Source of the DNA: Clostridiales bacterium
Lineage (GTDB): Bacteria; Bacillota; Clostridia; Oscillospirales; Oscillospiraceae
Length of the DNA: 64,000 nucleotides
Assembly: GCA_025757645.1 (NCBI GenBank)
Contig: CP107216.1
Span: 805,501 to 869,500, forward strand
Direction: 5' to 3'
Part shown: positions 1 to 7,012 of the stretch, piece by piece
Layout of the letters: each line of letters begins with the position of its first letter
Position numbering within the stretch: the stretch's first letter is position 1
Notes under the pieces: model-generated
What the model was told of the DNA's origin: nothing
Database searches by the model: none
The model's input: only the letters and a program-made list of their open reading frames with translations
Made by a program: the position numbers and the translations under genes

Positions 1-50
1 ATAAGGCGGACACGAAATAAGGCGGACGCGGCGGGAAGGAGCGGATATTC

Positions 51-773
51 ATGAGCATGACAGGCGCCATCGTCAACGCGCTGGCCATCGTGGCCGGCGG
101 TGCGGTCGGTCTGCTGTTTCAGCGGGGCATCCCCGAGCGCGTGAGCAAGACGGTCATGATCGGCCTCGGGCTGTGCGTGCTGTATATCGGCATCTCGGGC
201 GCGTTTGCGTGCCAGAGCATCCTCATCGTCATCGTGGCCATGACGCTCGGCGCGGCCGCGGGCGCGCTGCTGAACATCGACGGGGCGATCCACCGTCTCG
301 GCACGTGGGTCGAGGCGCACGTTCACCGGCACGAGGGCGGCCCGTCGCTGGCCGAGGGCTTCGTGACGGCGAGCCTGCTGTGCTGCGTGGGCGCCATGGC
401 GGTCAACGGCTCGCTCGATGCCGGCATCCGCGGCGACAACAGCATCCTGCTCACCAAGTCGATGATCGACCTTGTCTTTTGCGCCATGCTGGCCACAACG
501 CTCGGCGCGGGCGTCATGCTCGCGGGCGCGGCGGTGTTCGTGGTCGAGGGGGCGCTCACGCTGCTGGCCGGGGCGATCGCGCCGCTGCTCTCGGAGGCGG
601 CGGTCGCAGACCTCACGTGCGCGGGTTCGCTGCTCGTGGCGGCCATCGGCCTCAATCAGACCGGCGCGACGAAGATCAAGGTGGCGGACTATTTGCCGGC
701 GCTGCTGTTCGTGCCGCTCATCCGCTGGCTGGTCAGCCTGCCGGTCTGGCAGCAGATCACCGCGTGGTTTTGA
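51..773 (+). CDS. DUF554 family membrane protein
   Basis: A 240-residue, very hydrophobic protein with about six membrane segments, starting with the glycine-rich N-terminal segment typical of the DUF554 (YqgA/YdfK) family; the length matches the family. Its role is not established; it is presumed to be an integral cytoplasmic-membrane protein, possibly a transporter. A GGAAGGAG site lies about 8 nt before the ATG at 51, and a second ATG two codons downstream is less well placed. It stands alone and is followed by a strong terminator. The promoter is probably outside or at the very edge of the window. Confidence 0.85.
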   Translation: MSMTGAIVNALAIVAGGAVGLLFQRGIPERVSKTVMIGLGLCVLYIGISGAFACQSILIVIVAMTLGAAAGALLNIDGAIHRLGTWVEAHVHRHEGGPSLAEGFVTASLLCCVGAMAVNGSLDAGIRGDNSILLTKSMIDLVFCAMLATTLGAGVMLAGAAVFVVEGALTLLAGAIAPLLSEAAVADLTCAGSLLVAAIGLNQTGATKIKVADYLPALLFVPLIRWLVSLPVWQQITAWF

Positions 774-796
774 GCGATACCATTTAAATATAGAAA

Positions 797-828
797 CACC
801 CCGCCGGTCGCGGCGGGGTGTTTTTTTT
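797..828 (+). terminator. Rho-independent terminator after the DUF554 gene
   Basis: A 10-bp perfect GC-rich stem (797-806 with 811-820, tetraloop GTCG) is followed by eight T residues. Confidence 0.9.
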
Positions 829-834
829 GCATAT

Positions 835-966
835 TCAGGAGATGGCCAGCGCGCGGATGCGGCCGAGGCCCGGCAGCACGCGGCCGAACAGCGACACGAG
901 CGGCCCGACGATCAGCGCCGACACGACCGTGCCGATGCCGACGCCCTGCAGCCGCTGCACGGGAGA
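835..966 (-). pseudogene. C-terminal remnant of a YczE/DUF6198-like membrane protein
   Basis: The minus strand reads about 43 open codons ending in a stop at 835-837, without a start codon or ribosome-binding site. The peptide contains GVGIGTVVSALIVGPLVSLF, which resembles the conserved last membrane segment of YczE/YitT-like membrane proteins (glycine-rich GIGT followed by a LxVGP motif). The upstream part is missing and is replaced by A-rich sequence and a GC inverted repeat (971-1005). I read it as the stump of a deleted gene; the family call rests on a short segment only. Confidence 0.5.
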
Positions 967-1048
967 GAAAAAACGCGCGCGGAGGGTTGTTTTTCCCGCG
1001 CGGTTGTGTTATGATACTCTTTCCCGCGGGAAGAAAGGGTGTGGGCAC

Positions 1049-1564
1049 ATGGGTTTCTGGCTCAACCAGGCGCTGGGTCTGCTCGGCAGCCTGATCGTGT
1101 TTGCTTCGGTACAATTCAATAACCGCCGCGTCATCCTCGCCGCGCAGGCCGCCGCCTGCCTGATGTGGATCGTGCACTACGGGCTGCTCGGTGCGACGAC
1201 CGCCGCGACCATCAACATCCTGTCGTTCGCGCGCAGCGTCGTGTTTTACTTCAACGACCGCAAGTGGGCGCAGAGCCGCGCGTGGCTGTGGGCGTTTCTG
1301 GCGCTGTACGTGGTCAATACCGTCCTCACGTGGGCGGGGCCGATGAGCCTGCTGCCCGGCATCGCCATGAGCATGACGACGGTCGCGCTCTGGACGCGCG
1401 ATATGCGCCGCACGCGCCTGCTCTACCTGACGAATTCGCCGTTCTGGTTCACGTATGATATCCTTGCGCGCTCGTACTCGTGCATGGTCATCGAGGCCAT
1501 CGCCTTCGTGTCCTACGCCGTCGCCGTGTGGCGGTTTGATATCAAAAAACAGCCGCAGGCATGA
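1049..1564 (+). CDS. YgjV-family inner membrane protein
   Basis: A 171-residue protein with five or six predicted membrane segments. The alternating hydrophobic pattern, the N-terminal LGLLGSLIVFASVQF segment, a central FNDRKW loop and the late FWFTYDIL motif resemble the YgjV family (bacterial inner membrane protein of unknown function). The ATG at 1049 is preceded by AAGAAAGGGTGTG about 7 nt upstream; a longer open frame back to 818 runs through the upstream repeat and is not a likely start. It is followed by a bidirectional terminator shared with the convergent dehydratase operon. The substrate, if any, is unknown. Confidence 0.7.
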   Translation: MGFWLNQALGLLGSLIVFASVQFNNRRVILAAQAAACLMWIVHYGLLGATTAATINILSFARSVVFYFNDRKWAQSRAWLWAFLALYVVNTVLTWAGPMSLLPGIAMSMTTVALWTRDMRRTRLLYLTNSPFWFTYDILARSYSCMVIEAIAFVSYAVAVWRFDIKKQPQA

Positions 1565-1577
1565 AAAATATGCAAAA

Positions 1578-1606
1578 ATGCCCTGCCTTCTGGCAGGGCA
1601 TTTTCC
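1578..1606. terminator. Bidirectional terminator between convergent genes
   Basis: A 10-bp stem ATGCCCTGCC / GGCAGGGCAT with a 4-nt loop has A-rich sequence on the left and T-rich on the right, so it can end the YgjV gene and the minus-strand dehydratase operon. Confidence 0.85.
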
Positions 1607-1632
1607 TGTTTTAAAGGGTGCGTTGGAGTGGC

Positions 1633-3207
1633 TTACCACGTCAGCGCGTCGTCAAAGTCCACGAGGTCGGGCCGCACGGGCTCCTCGCCCATGACGGTCT
1701 GCATGTAGAGGTTGACCTGGCGGCGCATGTCACGCTTGGAGATCGTGCGCGAATCGAGCAGATCCTGCGCCACCCAGAGCATATGCACGCCGCGCGCGGC
1801 CGCCTGCTCCTCGAACACGCCGCGCAGACCGTCCATGCCCTTGCAGGAGATCTGGTCGTACATGAGCACCATGTCGGCGTTGTACTGTTTGCAGACGATC
1901 CACAGCTCGTCGAGCACGTTCGCGTAGCCGCCCTTCGTGTGCTTGCGCATGGTGGTGCGCTGGTAGCTGCGGGCGAGGTCGGCGAGCGCCTGATCGGGAT
2001 CTTCCGTGTTGATGATGATGTCGGAAATGAGCGACTCCATGCTCGCCACGACGTTGATGCCCCAGCAGTTTTCCGCCCAGACAGAGAAGTCGGGGTAGAA
2101 GTTCGCCGGGCACGACCACTCGACGCAGCGGTGGCGCATCGCGGGCGCGCAGGGCTTTTTCTGCTGGTAGCCGCGCATCATGATGCGGTTGACGCGGCGG
2201 TCGGTGTCGAGAAAATGCGGGTCCATGCCGCCGGAGAGGTGGTAGAAAAACATGCGGTAGATCCAGAACGTCTCGCCCGTCATCTGCGGGTAGGGCGTGC
2301 GGTTGACCTCCCACTTCTGCAGCTCGTACTCCGTCTCCTGATTGTAGACCTTCATGGCCCTGAAAAAGGCGTCCCAGTCGAACGTCTCGCCGGTCTGCTC
2401 CTCGATGAAGCGGATGAGCCCCCGCAGCTCCTCGACGGCGTAGTCCTGTACGGCCTCCTCATTGTAGCGGATGGGCACGCCGAAGTAGTACGTCGGGAGG
2501 TTGAAGTACCGGTCCTGATACGACGTCGTGGCGACGCTGCCGTCGCACGGCATGTTGCAGGCGACAAAGCACGTGCCGACCTTGGGATACTCGTCGCGCA
2601 GGGCGCAGCCGGCCTCGGCCGAGGGCAGGGGGCAGACGTCGGCCGGGATGCCGAAGTTCTCGGCCGCGTCGAGGTACGGCGGGGTGATCTGCTGGTCGAG
2701 GATGGAGCACAGAAACACCGGCAGCACCTGCGCCGGCAGGTAGATGAGGTTCGGGAAGCCGGCCATGATCTCGCCGGGGACGAGCTCGTCAAAGAGCACG
2801 ACCTTCTTGGACAGCTTGTTGCCGGGGTGGAAGTGCTCGTCGGCCACGAACGAGATGCGCAGCAGGTCGGTGGCCTTTTTCACGATGCGGTCGTACTGCG
2901 CGCGGGCCATGCGCAGCTGGTTGCCGCGCATACCGAGCGTGCCGCGGTCGACAAAGTTCGGGTAGGTCAGATAGGTCGCAAACCACTGGTAGCGAAACAG
3001 CGCGCGCACGGCCGACACCGGGCACTTGGCCACAAAGGCGACCATGTCCTTCCAGCACTTGAGCCACATGTAGAAATCGAACGCCGTGTCGCGCACGCCG
3101 CGCAGCTCGCGGTAGCGAAACTGGCCCTTCTCGGGGTTGAAGCGGTAAGTATAGTCATTGATGTGGCGGAGAAATTCCCGCAGGGAGCGTTTTTCCTTGT
3201 CAGCCAT
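1633..3207 (-). CDS. 2-hydroxyacyl-CoA dehydratase subunit (large)
   Basis: A 524-residue member of the 2-hydroxyglutaryl-CoA dehydratase D-component family (PF06050). These oxygen-sensitive iron-sulfur enzymes remove water from (R)-2-hydroxyacyl-CoA during amino-acid fermentation, and need an ATP-driven activator for one-electron priming. Cysteines cluster near residues 192-221, including CFVACNMPCDG, a plausible [4Fe-4S] ligand set. The ATG at 3207 lies 9 nt behind GGAGG; an upstream in-frame GTG sits too close to that site. It starts 2 nt after the stop of the partner subunit, indicating translational coupling. The substrate (glutaryl, lactyl, phenyllactyl or other) cannot be told from sequence. 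No activator gene is adjacent. Confidence 0.85.
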   Translation of the reverse strand: MADKEKRSLREFLRHINDYTYRFNPEKGQFRYRELRGVRDTAFDFYMWLKCWKDMVAFVAKCPVSAVRALFRYQWFATYLTYPNFVDRGTLGMRGNQLRMARAQYDRIVKKATDLLRISFVADEHFHPGNKLSKKVVLFDELVPGEIMAGFPNLIYLPAQVLPVFLCSILDQQITPPYLDAAENFGIPADVCPLPSAEAGCALRDEYPKVGTCFVACNMPCDGSVATTSYQDRYFNLPTYYFGVPIRYNEEAVQDYAVEELRGLIRFIEEQTGETFDWDAFFRAMKVYNQETEYELQKWEVNRTPYPQMTGETFWIYRMFFYHLSGGMDPHFLDTDRRVNRIMMRGYQQKKPCAPAMRHRCVEWSCPANFYPDFSVWAENCWGINVVASMESLISDIIINTEDPDQALADLARSYQRTTMRKHTKGGYANVLDELWIVCKQYNADMVLMYDQISCKGMDGLRGVFEEQAAARGVHMLWVAQDLLDSRTISKRDMRRQVNLYMQTVMGEEPVRPDLVDFDDALTW

Positions 3208-3209
3208 GG

Positions 3210-4406
3210 TCACTTGCCTCCTCTCTGCGCCTGGAGCTGCTTGATCTCCAGGCTCTCGACGAATGCCTGCACGCGCGTGCGCAGCTGGCCGTTGCCGCCG
3301 GTGGCGTTCTGCCGGTCGACCGCGACGGACGGGATGCCGTAGTCGTGCGTGATGACGTGGCTCGCCAGCGCGCGCTCATAGCCCCAGTACTCGCAGAACT
3401 TGAGCTGTTCGTACAGCACGCCCTGCGCGTGGTACTCCTCGCACAGGTCACGCACGAGCTGCCAGCGGCCCTCCACCTTCTCGCGCTGCATGTAGCGCGG
3501 GCACTGGCTCGTAGTGAGGTAGTGCCGGGCGATGCTCTCGAGCACCGGCAGGTCGGGGTCGAGATGAATTTCCTCGCGGCCGGGCGTCGAGCCGAAGCAG
3601 AAGCGGTCGACCACGACGAGCGCGCCCGCCTCCTCCACGAGCTTGGTAAAGCCGGGGTCGTCGATCTCGCTGCCGACGACGGCAATCTTCACACGGAAGT
3701 TCGGCCTAGCGTCGGGCTCGCGGTGCCGCAGCTCCTCGAGCGTTTCGCGCAGCTTATCAACGATGAGGTATTTCGGGCAGCAGTAGCTCACGAGGTTGAG
3801 AATGTGGTACTCGTAGCCTGTGATGCGCGGGTTTTCCTCCTTGCGCAGCTGGCCGATCTCGGTCAGGATGCGGCAGACCTCGTTGTGCTCGGCCACAGCC
3901 TTGCGCAGCGCGTCGTCCGACACGTCCACGCCGTAGACCTCATGCAGCGGCTCGAGCACCTTGCGCCGGAGCTGGTCGACATAGTGGCGCACGGTATTGT
4001 CCGTGACCTTGAAGGGCATATCGAGGAAGGTCACGAAAAACTGCTCGTTGTCCACGAGGTGCAGCAGCTCGAAGTGCTCGAGCGCGCGGTTCATCTCCGA
4101 GCAGGTCTCCGTCGCCAGCAGGGCGGACAGGAAGTTGTAGCCCCCCTCGATGCCGCGCTCGAGCAGCGACTTGCAGTAGTCGCAGATGAAGTTGGACATG
4201 TAGTACGACGAGATGTCCAGCGATCCCGTCAGCGGCGCGCGCAGCCGCACCGAGAAGCAGTCGCCGGTGTTGAGCAGCACCTCGGGCATGTGGTAGCAGG
4301 TGTAGGCCAGCGCGTGCTTCCCCTCGGCACACGCCTGCTGCACGAGCGGGTTGTTCGCGCTCTCGAGCAGCTTTTCAAATTCGTAAAGATACTTCAGGTC
4401 TTTCAA
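3210..4406 (-). CDS. 2-hydroxyacyl-CoA dehydratase subunit (small)
   Basis: A 398-residue second member of the same PF06050 family as the downstream gene; the enzymes are heterodimers of two related subunits, each usually carrying one [4Fe-4S] cluster. Cysteines at 37, 50, 75 and 78 and later CCPKY and FCFGSTPG stretches are candidate ligands. The start is TTG at 4406, with GGAGGGGAGAG just upstream and no better ATG, so translation may be deliberately moderate. First gene of a two-gene operon with a clear sigma-A promoter at 4452-4480. The family is secure; which subunit equals HgdA or HgdB is not. Confidence 0.85.
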   Translation of the reverse strand: MKDLKYLYEFEKLLESANNPLVQQACAEGKHALAYTCYHMPEVLLNTGDCFSVRLRAPLTGSLDISSYYMSNFICDYCKSLLERGIEGGYNFLSALLATETCSEMNRALEHFELLHLVDNEQFFVTFLDMPFKVTDNTVRHYVDQLRRKVLEPLHEVYGVDVSDDALRKAVAEHNEVCRILTEIGQLRKEENPRITGYEYHILNLVSYCCPKYLIVDKLRETLEELRHREPDARPNFRVKIAVVGSEIDDPGFTKLVEEAGALVVVDRFCFGSTPGREEIHLDPDLPVLESIARHYLTTSQCPRYMQREKVEGRWQLVRDLCEEYHAQGVLYEQLKFCEYWGYERALASHVITHDYGIPSVAVDRQNATGGNGQLRTRVQAFVESLEIKQLQAQRGGK

Positions 4407-4451
4407 ACGGCTCTCCCCTCCATGTTAAAAAAGTCGCATACTGGTAGACAC

Positions 4452-4480
4452 ATTATACAGGAAATTGTCCCATACCGCAA
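4452..4480 (-). promoter_or_regulatory. Sigma-A promoter of the dehydratase operon
   Basis: Minus strand: TTGCGG, 17-nt spacer, perfect TATAAT, about 45 nt before the TTG start. Confidence 0.75.
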
Positions 4481-4542
4481 TAGATTTTGAACATCTTTCC
4501 CGATAATGTGCAAAAATCACCCACCCGTTTCCGTCGCCGCTG

Positions 4543-4551
4543 TGGTATAAT
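4543..4551 (+). promoter_or_regulatory. Extended -10 promoter for the small-gene pair
   Basis: TGGTATAAT, an extended -10 element (TGN plus a perfect TATAAT), lies 32 nt before the start at 4583; no good -35 is visible. Confidence 0.6.
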
Positions 4552-4582
4552 GGGCGCAGAAAATCTGCAGGAGGTGCGCATC

Positions 4583-4822
4583 ATGAAGCCCCAGTTTGCC
4601 AATGTGTTCAACGTCTCGGTCAATGACAACCGCTCGGAGTGCTCGCTGAGCTTTTACCATATGTATATGCAGCACAATTACACGCCCCAGCCCAAGGGTC
4701 TGATCGACATGCCGGAAAAGACGGTCGGCGAGGTCGCGAGCATCATGCTCACGCGCGACGGGGCGCACGCGCTCACGCGCCTGCTCATCCAGAGCTTCGG
4801 CCTGCCGGAGGACAACGCATGA
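4583..4822 (+). CDS. Small conserved hypothetical protein (possibly DUF3467-like)
   Basis: A 79-residue soluble protein with a GGAGG site 8 nt before the ATG. The layout (a strand-rich beginning with NVSVNDNRSECSLSF, then a segment ending in AHALTRLLIQSFG) vaguely recalls DUF3467-type proteins, in which a late AxxLxxLL helix is conserved; I could not confirm this. It overlaps the next gene by 4 nt (ATGA) and shares the promoter near 4546, so the two are co-translated. Function unknown. Confidence 0.6.
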   Translation: MKPQFANVFNVSVNDNRSECSLSFYHMYMQHNYTPQPKGLIDMPEKTVGEVASIMLTRDGAHALTRLLIQSFGLPEDNA

Positions 4823-5043
4823 GCGCGGCACAGACGCTCCGCCCCGGCCGCTACCGGCACTTCAAGGGGAAGGAATACGAGCTGCTCTTTGTCGCCACGC
4901 ACTCGGGAACATTGGAGCCGATGGTCGTCTACCGCGCGCTCTACGGGGAGCGCGGCGTGTGGGTGCGCCCCGCCGCCATGTGGAGCGAGATGATCGAGCG
5001 CGGTGGGCAGACCGTCCGCCGCTTCACGTATATTGGAGAATGA
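4819..5043 (+). CDS. DUF1653 domain protein
   Basis: A 74-residue protein that is a single DUF1653 domain: the opening PGRYRHFKGKEYELLFVA, the central MVVYRALYGERGVWVRP and a final tryptophan/arginine-rich segment (MWSEMIERGG...RRFTYIGE) are the family hallmarks. The biochemical role of the domain is unknown. Translationally coupled to the preceding gene through a 4-nt ATGA overlap. A 12-bp stem-loop follows directly (5046-5074) but lacks a U-tract. Confidence 0.85.
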   Translation: MSAAQTLRPGRYRHFKGKEYELLFVATHSGTLEPMVVYRALYGERGVWVRPAAMWSEMIERGGQTVRRFTYIGE

Positions 5044-5045
5044 TA

Positions 5046-5074
5046 TTTCCAATGAGATGGGTTCTCGTTGGAAA
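5046..5074. other. Stem-loop after the DUF1653 gene
   Basis: TTTCCAATGAGA pairs with TCTCGTTGGAAA (one T-G wobble) around a short loop. With no following T-run it is more likely an mRNA 3' end stabiliser or a weak terminator. Confidence 0.45.
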
Positions 5075-5104
5075 GGGCTGCGGCCCGCTGTCGTGGTTTT
5101 GGGA

Positions 5105-5133
5105 TTGACCCGCCGCCGGAAACGTGATACCAT
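5105..5133 (+). promoter_or_regulatory. Sigma-A promoter of the VanY-type carboxypeptidase
   Basis: TTGACC, 17-nt spacer, TACCAT, about 48 nt before the ATG at 5181. Confidence 0.7.
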
Positions 5134-5180
5134 ATTTTTGGTCACTATGTGCCGAAACCTGTCACCGAGGATGTGGGGAT

Positions 5181-5912
5181 ATGCGAAAAGCTCTCAAAAC
5201 CGTCTTGTGCGTCGCACTTGTGCTGGCGCTGGCCGTGGTCATCGCGCTGCGCGTGCTGCCGCCGATGAATGCCCCGGCGCAGTCCGCCGCCGCCACGCCC
5301 ACCCCGGTCGTGACCGTCGCGCCCACCCCCACGCCCGAGCCGGATAACGGCCTGCCGAAGGTCAACACCGGCAGCTGGGAGCTCACGCTCGTCAATGCGC
5401 AAAATTCCATCGGCGAGGCCGTGCCGGAGGATCTGGCCGAGCTCGAGAGTGGCCGGTATTTTGACGCCCGCGCCGTGGACGCGCTGAAAGATTTCATCGC
5501 CGGCGCGCGCGCCGAGGGGCTGAGCGTGTGCCTGTCGAGCGCGTACCGCAGCTATAACGAGCAGACATATCTCTTTAACCGCAAGGTCAGCCAGTGCGGC
5601 GGCGACGAGGCTGCGGCCGCCCGCATCGTCAACCGTCCCGGCACGAGCGAGCATCAGCTCGGCCTGTGCGCCGACATCACGGACAAGTTCTACGAGGTCA
5701 AGACGAAGGAGCTCGAAAAGACCGCGCTCTACCAGTGGATGTACGCCCACTGCCAGGACTACGGCTTCATCCTGCGCTACCCCGCCGACAAGCAGGACAT
5801 CACCGGCGTCATGTATGAGCCGTGGCACTTCCGCTACGTCGGCAAGGAGGCGGCTGCGTACATCATGGGCAACGGCCTCTGCCTCGAGGAGTTCCTCGAC
5901 CTGTACAAATGA
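5181..5912 (+). CDS. D-alanyl-D-alanine carboxypeptidase, VanY/M15 family
   Basis: A 243-residue exported peptidase. It begins with a membrane anchor (about residues 5-25, KALKTVLCVALVLALAVVIA) and a proline/threonine-rich linker, followed by the M15B fold. Zinc-site motifs are visible: SAYRSYNEQ, then PGTSEHQLGLCADI (SxHxxGxAxD type) and the late EPWHFRYVG. These enzymes trim the terminal D-Ala of peptidoglycan stem peptides outside the membrane. The ATG at 5181 was chosen because it follows GAGG/GGGGAT and opens the signal anchor, whereas the longer frame from 5124 overlaps the promoter -10. It stands alone between promoter and terminator. No van cluster is nearby, so a housekeeping wall role is more likely than glycopeptide resistance. 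Confidence 0.85.
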   Translation: MRKALKTVLCVALVLALAVVIALRVLPPMNAPAQSAAATPTPVVTVAPTPTPEPDNGLPKVNTGSWELTLVNAQNSIGEAVPEDLAELESGRYFDARAVDALKDFIAGARAEGLSVCLSSAYRSYNEQTYLFNRKVSQCGGDEAAAARIVNRPGTSEHQLGLCADITDKFYEVKTKELEKTALYQWMYAHCQDYGFILRYPADKQDITGVMYEPWHFRYVGKEAAAYIMGNGLCLEEFLDLYK

Positions 5913-5918
5913 ATCTGA

Positions 5919-5948
5919 CCGGGGCGCTTCCTGCAGGAAGTGCCCCGG
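5919..5948 (+). terminator. Terminator after the carboxypeptidase gene
   Basis: A long GC-rich stem (CCGGGGC...GCCCCGG, with internal CTTCCTGCAGGAAG) precedes a moderately T-rich tail. Confidence 0.65.
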
Positions 5949-6008
5949 ATTTGTGCGTTTTGCTGCAAAATTTTAGGCAAAAGCTGTAGGAATTGTGAAA
6001 ACATTCGC

Positions 6009-6037
6009 TTGTAATCTTGCATTTTCTCTGGTAAACT
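6009..6037 (+). promoter_or_regulatory. Promoter of the 24-codon ORF
   Basis: TTGTAA, 17-nt spacer, TAAACT, followed by an A/G-rich leader with AAAGGAG at 6055-6061. Confidence 0.6.
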
Positions 6038-6073
6038 ATAAGTAACTGAAAAAGAAAGGAGCGTGATAACGTT

Positions 6074-6148
6074 ATGCGTACCAACCAAGTCCAGGACCTG
6101 GACGATTTGATCTTCTCGGGCAGCAACTGGCAGCCCAGCAGCAAGTGA
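6074..6148 (+). CDS. 24-residue small protein or peptide, unknown
   Basis: A short ORF between its own promoter (6009-6037) and terminator (6171-6194). The peptide begins MRTNQVQDLDDLIFSG and ends SNWQPSSK. It has an acidic LDDL patch followed by a small, polar, tryptophan-containing tail, with no membrane segment or cysteine. AAAGGAG lies 12 nt before the ATG, slightly far but usable. No peptide-modifying enzyme, exporter or kinase lies next to it; the neighbours are a carboxypeptidase and a cupin. It could be a stand-alone microprotein, a RiPP-like precursor acting with distant enzymes, or a non-coding RNA that happens to contain an ORF. I do not recognise it. Confidence 0.4.
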   Translation: MRTNQVQDLDDLIFSGSNWQPSSK

Positions 6149-6170
6149 GAAGCCATAGAGCCGGATGACG

Positions 6171-6194
6171 CCACGCCATGTGCGTGGATTTTTT
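6171..6194 (+). terminator. Terminator of the 24-codon unit
   Basis: CCACGC/GCGTGG stem with a 5-nt loop followed by ATTTTTT. Confidence 0.75.
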
Positions 6195-6238
6195 ATATTT
6201 AAAATGCGATTCCCAGCCGGCCTCCGCGCGAAAAACGG

Positions 6239-6267
6239 TTGCAATTTTCGCGGCCGTGTGCTACGAA
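6239..6267 (+). promoter_or_regulatory. Promoter of the cupin gene
   Basis: TTGCAA, 17-nt spacer, TACGAA, 33 nt before the ATG. Confidence 0.6.
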
Positions 6268-6299
6268 TAGAGCAGAAACGAAACAGGAGGCTGATCTCT

Positions 6300-6662
6300 A
6301 TGGCATTCATCCGCAAGCTCCCCGACACGCCCGAGCGCCTTGAGCACCTCAAGGGCGGCGCCGGCCACCTTGAGCGCTATGCGCTCCTCTCCCCGGAGGA
6401 GATGCTCGGCGCCGGCACGGTCTGCGCCCGCATGGTGCTGCAGCCCGGCTGCGAAGTCGGCGAGCACACCCACCACGGCAACTACGAAGTGTACTACTTC
6501 CTCTCCGGGCACGGTGTTTACCGCAGCAACGGCGAGACGACGACCGTGGACGCCGGCACCGTGACCTTCACGGGCGACGGCGAGCGTCACGCCCTGCGCA
6601 ACGACGGCCCGGAGCCGTTGGAGTTCATGGCCTTTGTGCTCAATCTCCCCGCGCAGGCATAA
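6300..6662 (+). CDS. Cupin-domain protein
   Basis: A 120-residue single-domain cupin. Motif 1 is seen in GCEVGEHTHHGNYEVYYFLSG (the GxxxxxHxHxxxxE metal-binding pattern, about residues 51-70), and motif 2 in the later GDGERHALRNDG with its histidine. A small beta-barrel metalloprotein such as this may be an isomerase, a dioxygenase or a small-molecule sensor; nothing here narrows it. AGGAGG precedes the ATG by 9 nt. Monocistronic, with its own promoter and terminator. Confidence 0.85.
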   Translation: MAFIRKLPDTPERLEHLKGGAGHLERYALLSPEEMLGAGTVCARMVLQPGCEVGEHTHHGNYEVYYFLSGHGVYRSNGETTTVDAGTVTFTGDGERHALRNDGPEPLEFMAFVLNLPAQA

Positions 6663-6676
6663 ACGACGGAAATGAA

Positions 6677-6706
6677 AAGCCTTCCCTTTCATGGGAAGGC
6701 TTTTCT
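6677..6706. terminator. Terminator after the cupin gene
   Basis: A 12-bp stem AAAAGCCTTCCC / GGGAAGGCTTTT; works on either strand. Confidence 0.85.
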
Positions 6707-6756
6707 GATGTGTGTGCCCCTCAGGACAGATCCGCTTTGCACTACCGGTCGCGCAG

Positions 6757-6955
6757 GAAAAGCCTCCCCTGCGTAAGGGGAGGTGGCACGGCGCTCTGCG
6801 CCGTGACGGAGGGGGTGCAGATACGAAGCCAGTGCAAGAATCAACGTGTCAATCCCTCAGTCAGCCTGACGGCTGCCAGCGCCCTTTCCACAAGGAGCCA
6901 AGGGGTGCGCGCCTGTTCCGCACCCCAAGTACTGCTCCCGAAGGGGAAGGCTACC
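6757..6955. repeat. REP-like intergenic repeat cluster
   Basis: A non-coding stretch made of consecutive hairpins: CCTCCCC...GGGGAGG (6763-6783), CACGGCG...CGCCGTG (6787-6805) and GGGTGCG...CGCACCC (6903-6925), with the phrase CCCTCAGTCAGCCTGACGGC between them. This composition is familiar from dispersed palindromic elements in Clostridia genomes. Partial relatives occur here near 15060-15090 (AAGCCTCCCCTTA and GAAGCCAAGGG). Confidence 0.6.
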
Positions 6956-6970
6956 AGTTTGAAAACCAAG

Positions 6971-6997
6971 CAGCGGGCATCCGACGGATGCCCGCTG
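6971..6997 (-). terminator. Terminator of the nfn operon
   Basis: A 12-bp perfect stem CAGCGGGCATCC / GGATGCCCGCTG; on the minus strand it is followed by CTTGGTTTTC. Confidence 0.65.
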
Positions 6998-7012
6998 ATC
7001 TTATGTATGCAC

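Noticed and set aside
689..1639. Long minus-strand open frame across 0.7-1.6 kb
   Set aside because: It is antisense to the YgjV gene, runs through two terminators and has no ribosome-binding site; typical of spurious frames in GC-rich DNA.
1618..3342. 574-codon plus-strand frame opposite the dehydratase subunit
   Set aside because: Low-complexity His/Val/Arg-rich product, antisense to a clearly recognised gene.
5181..5912. VanY as part of a vancomycin-resistance cluster
   Set aside because: No vanR/S, ligase or vanX genes are present; stand-alone M15 peptidases are common in Clostridia.
6063..6110. Alternative GTG-started 15-codon frame in the small unit
   Set aside because: The GTG is only about one base from the AAAGGAG site, too close for initiation, and the frame closes before the promoter-to-terminator unit is used.
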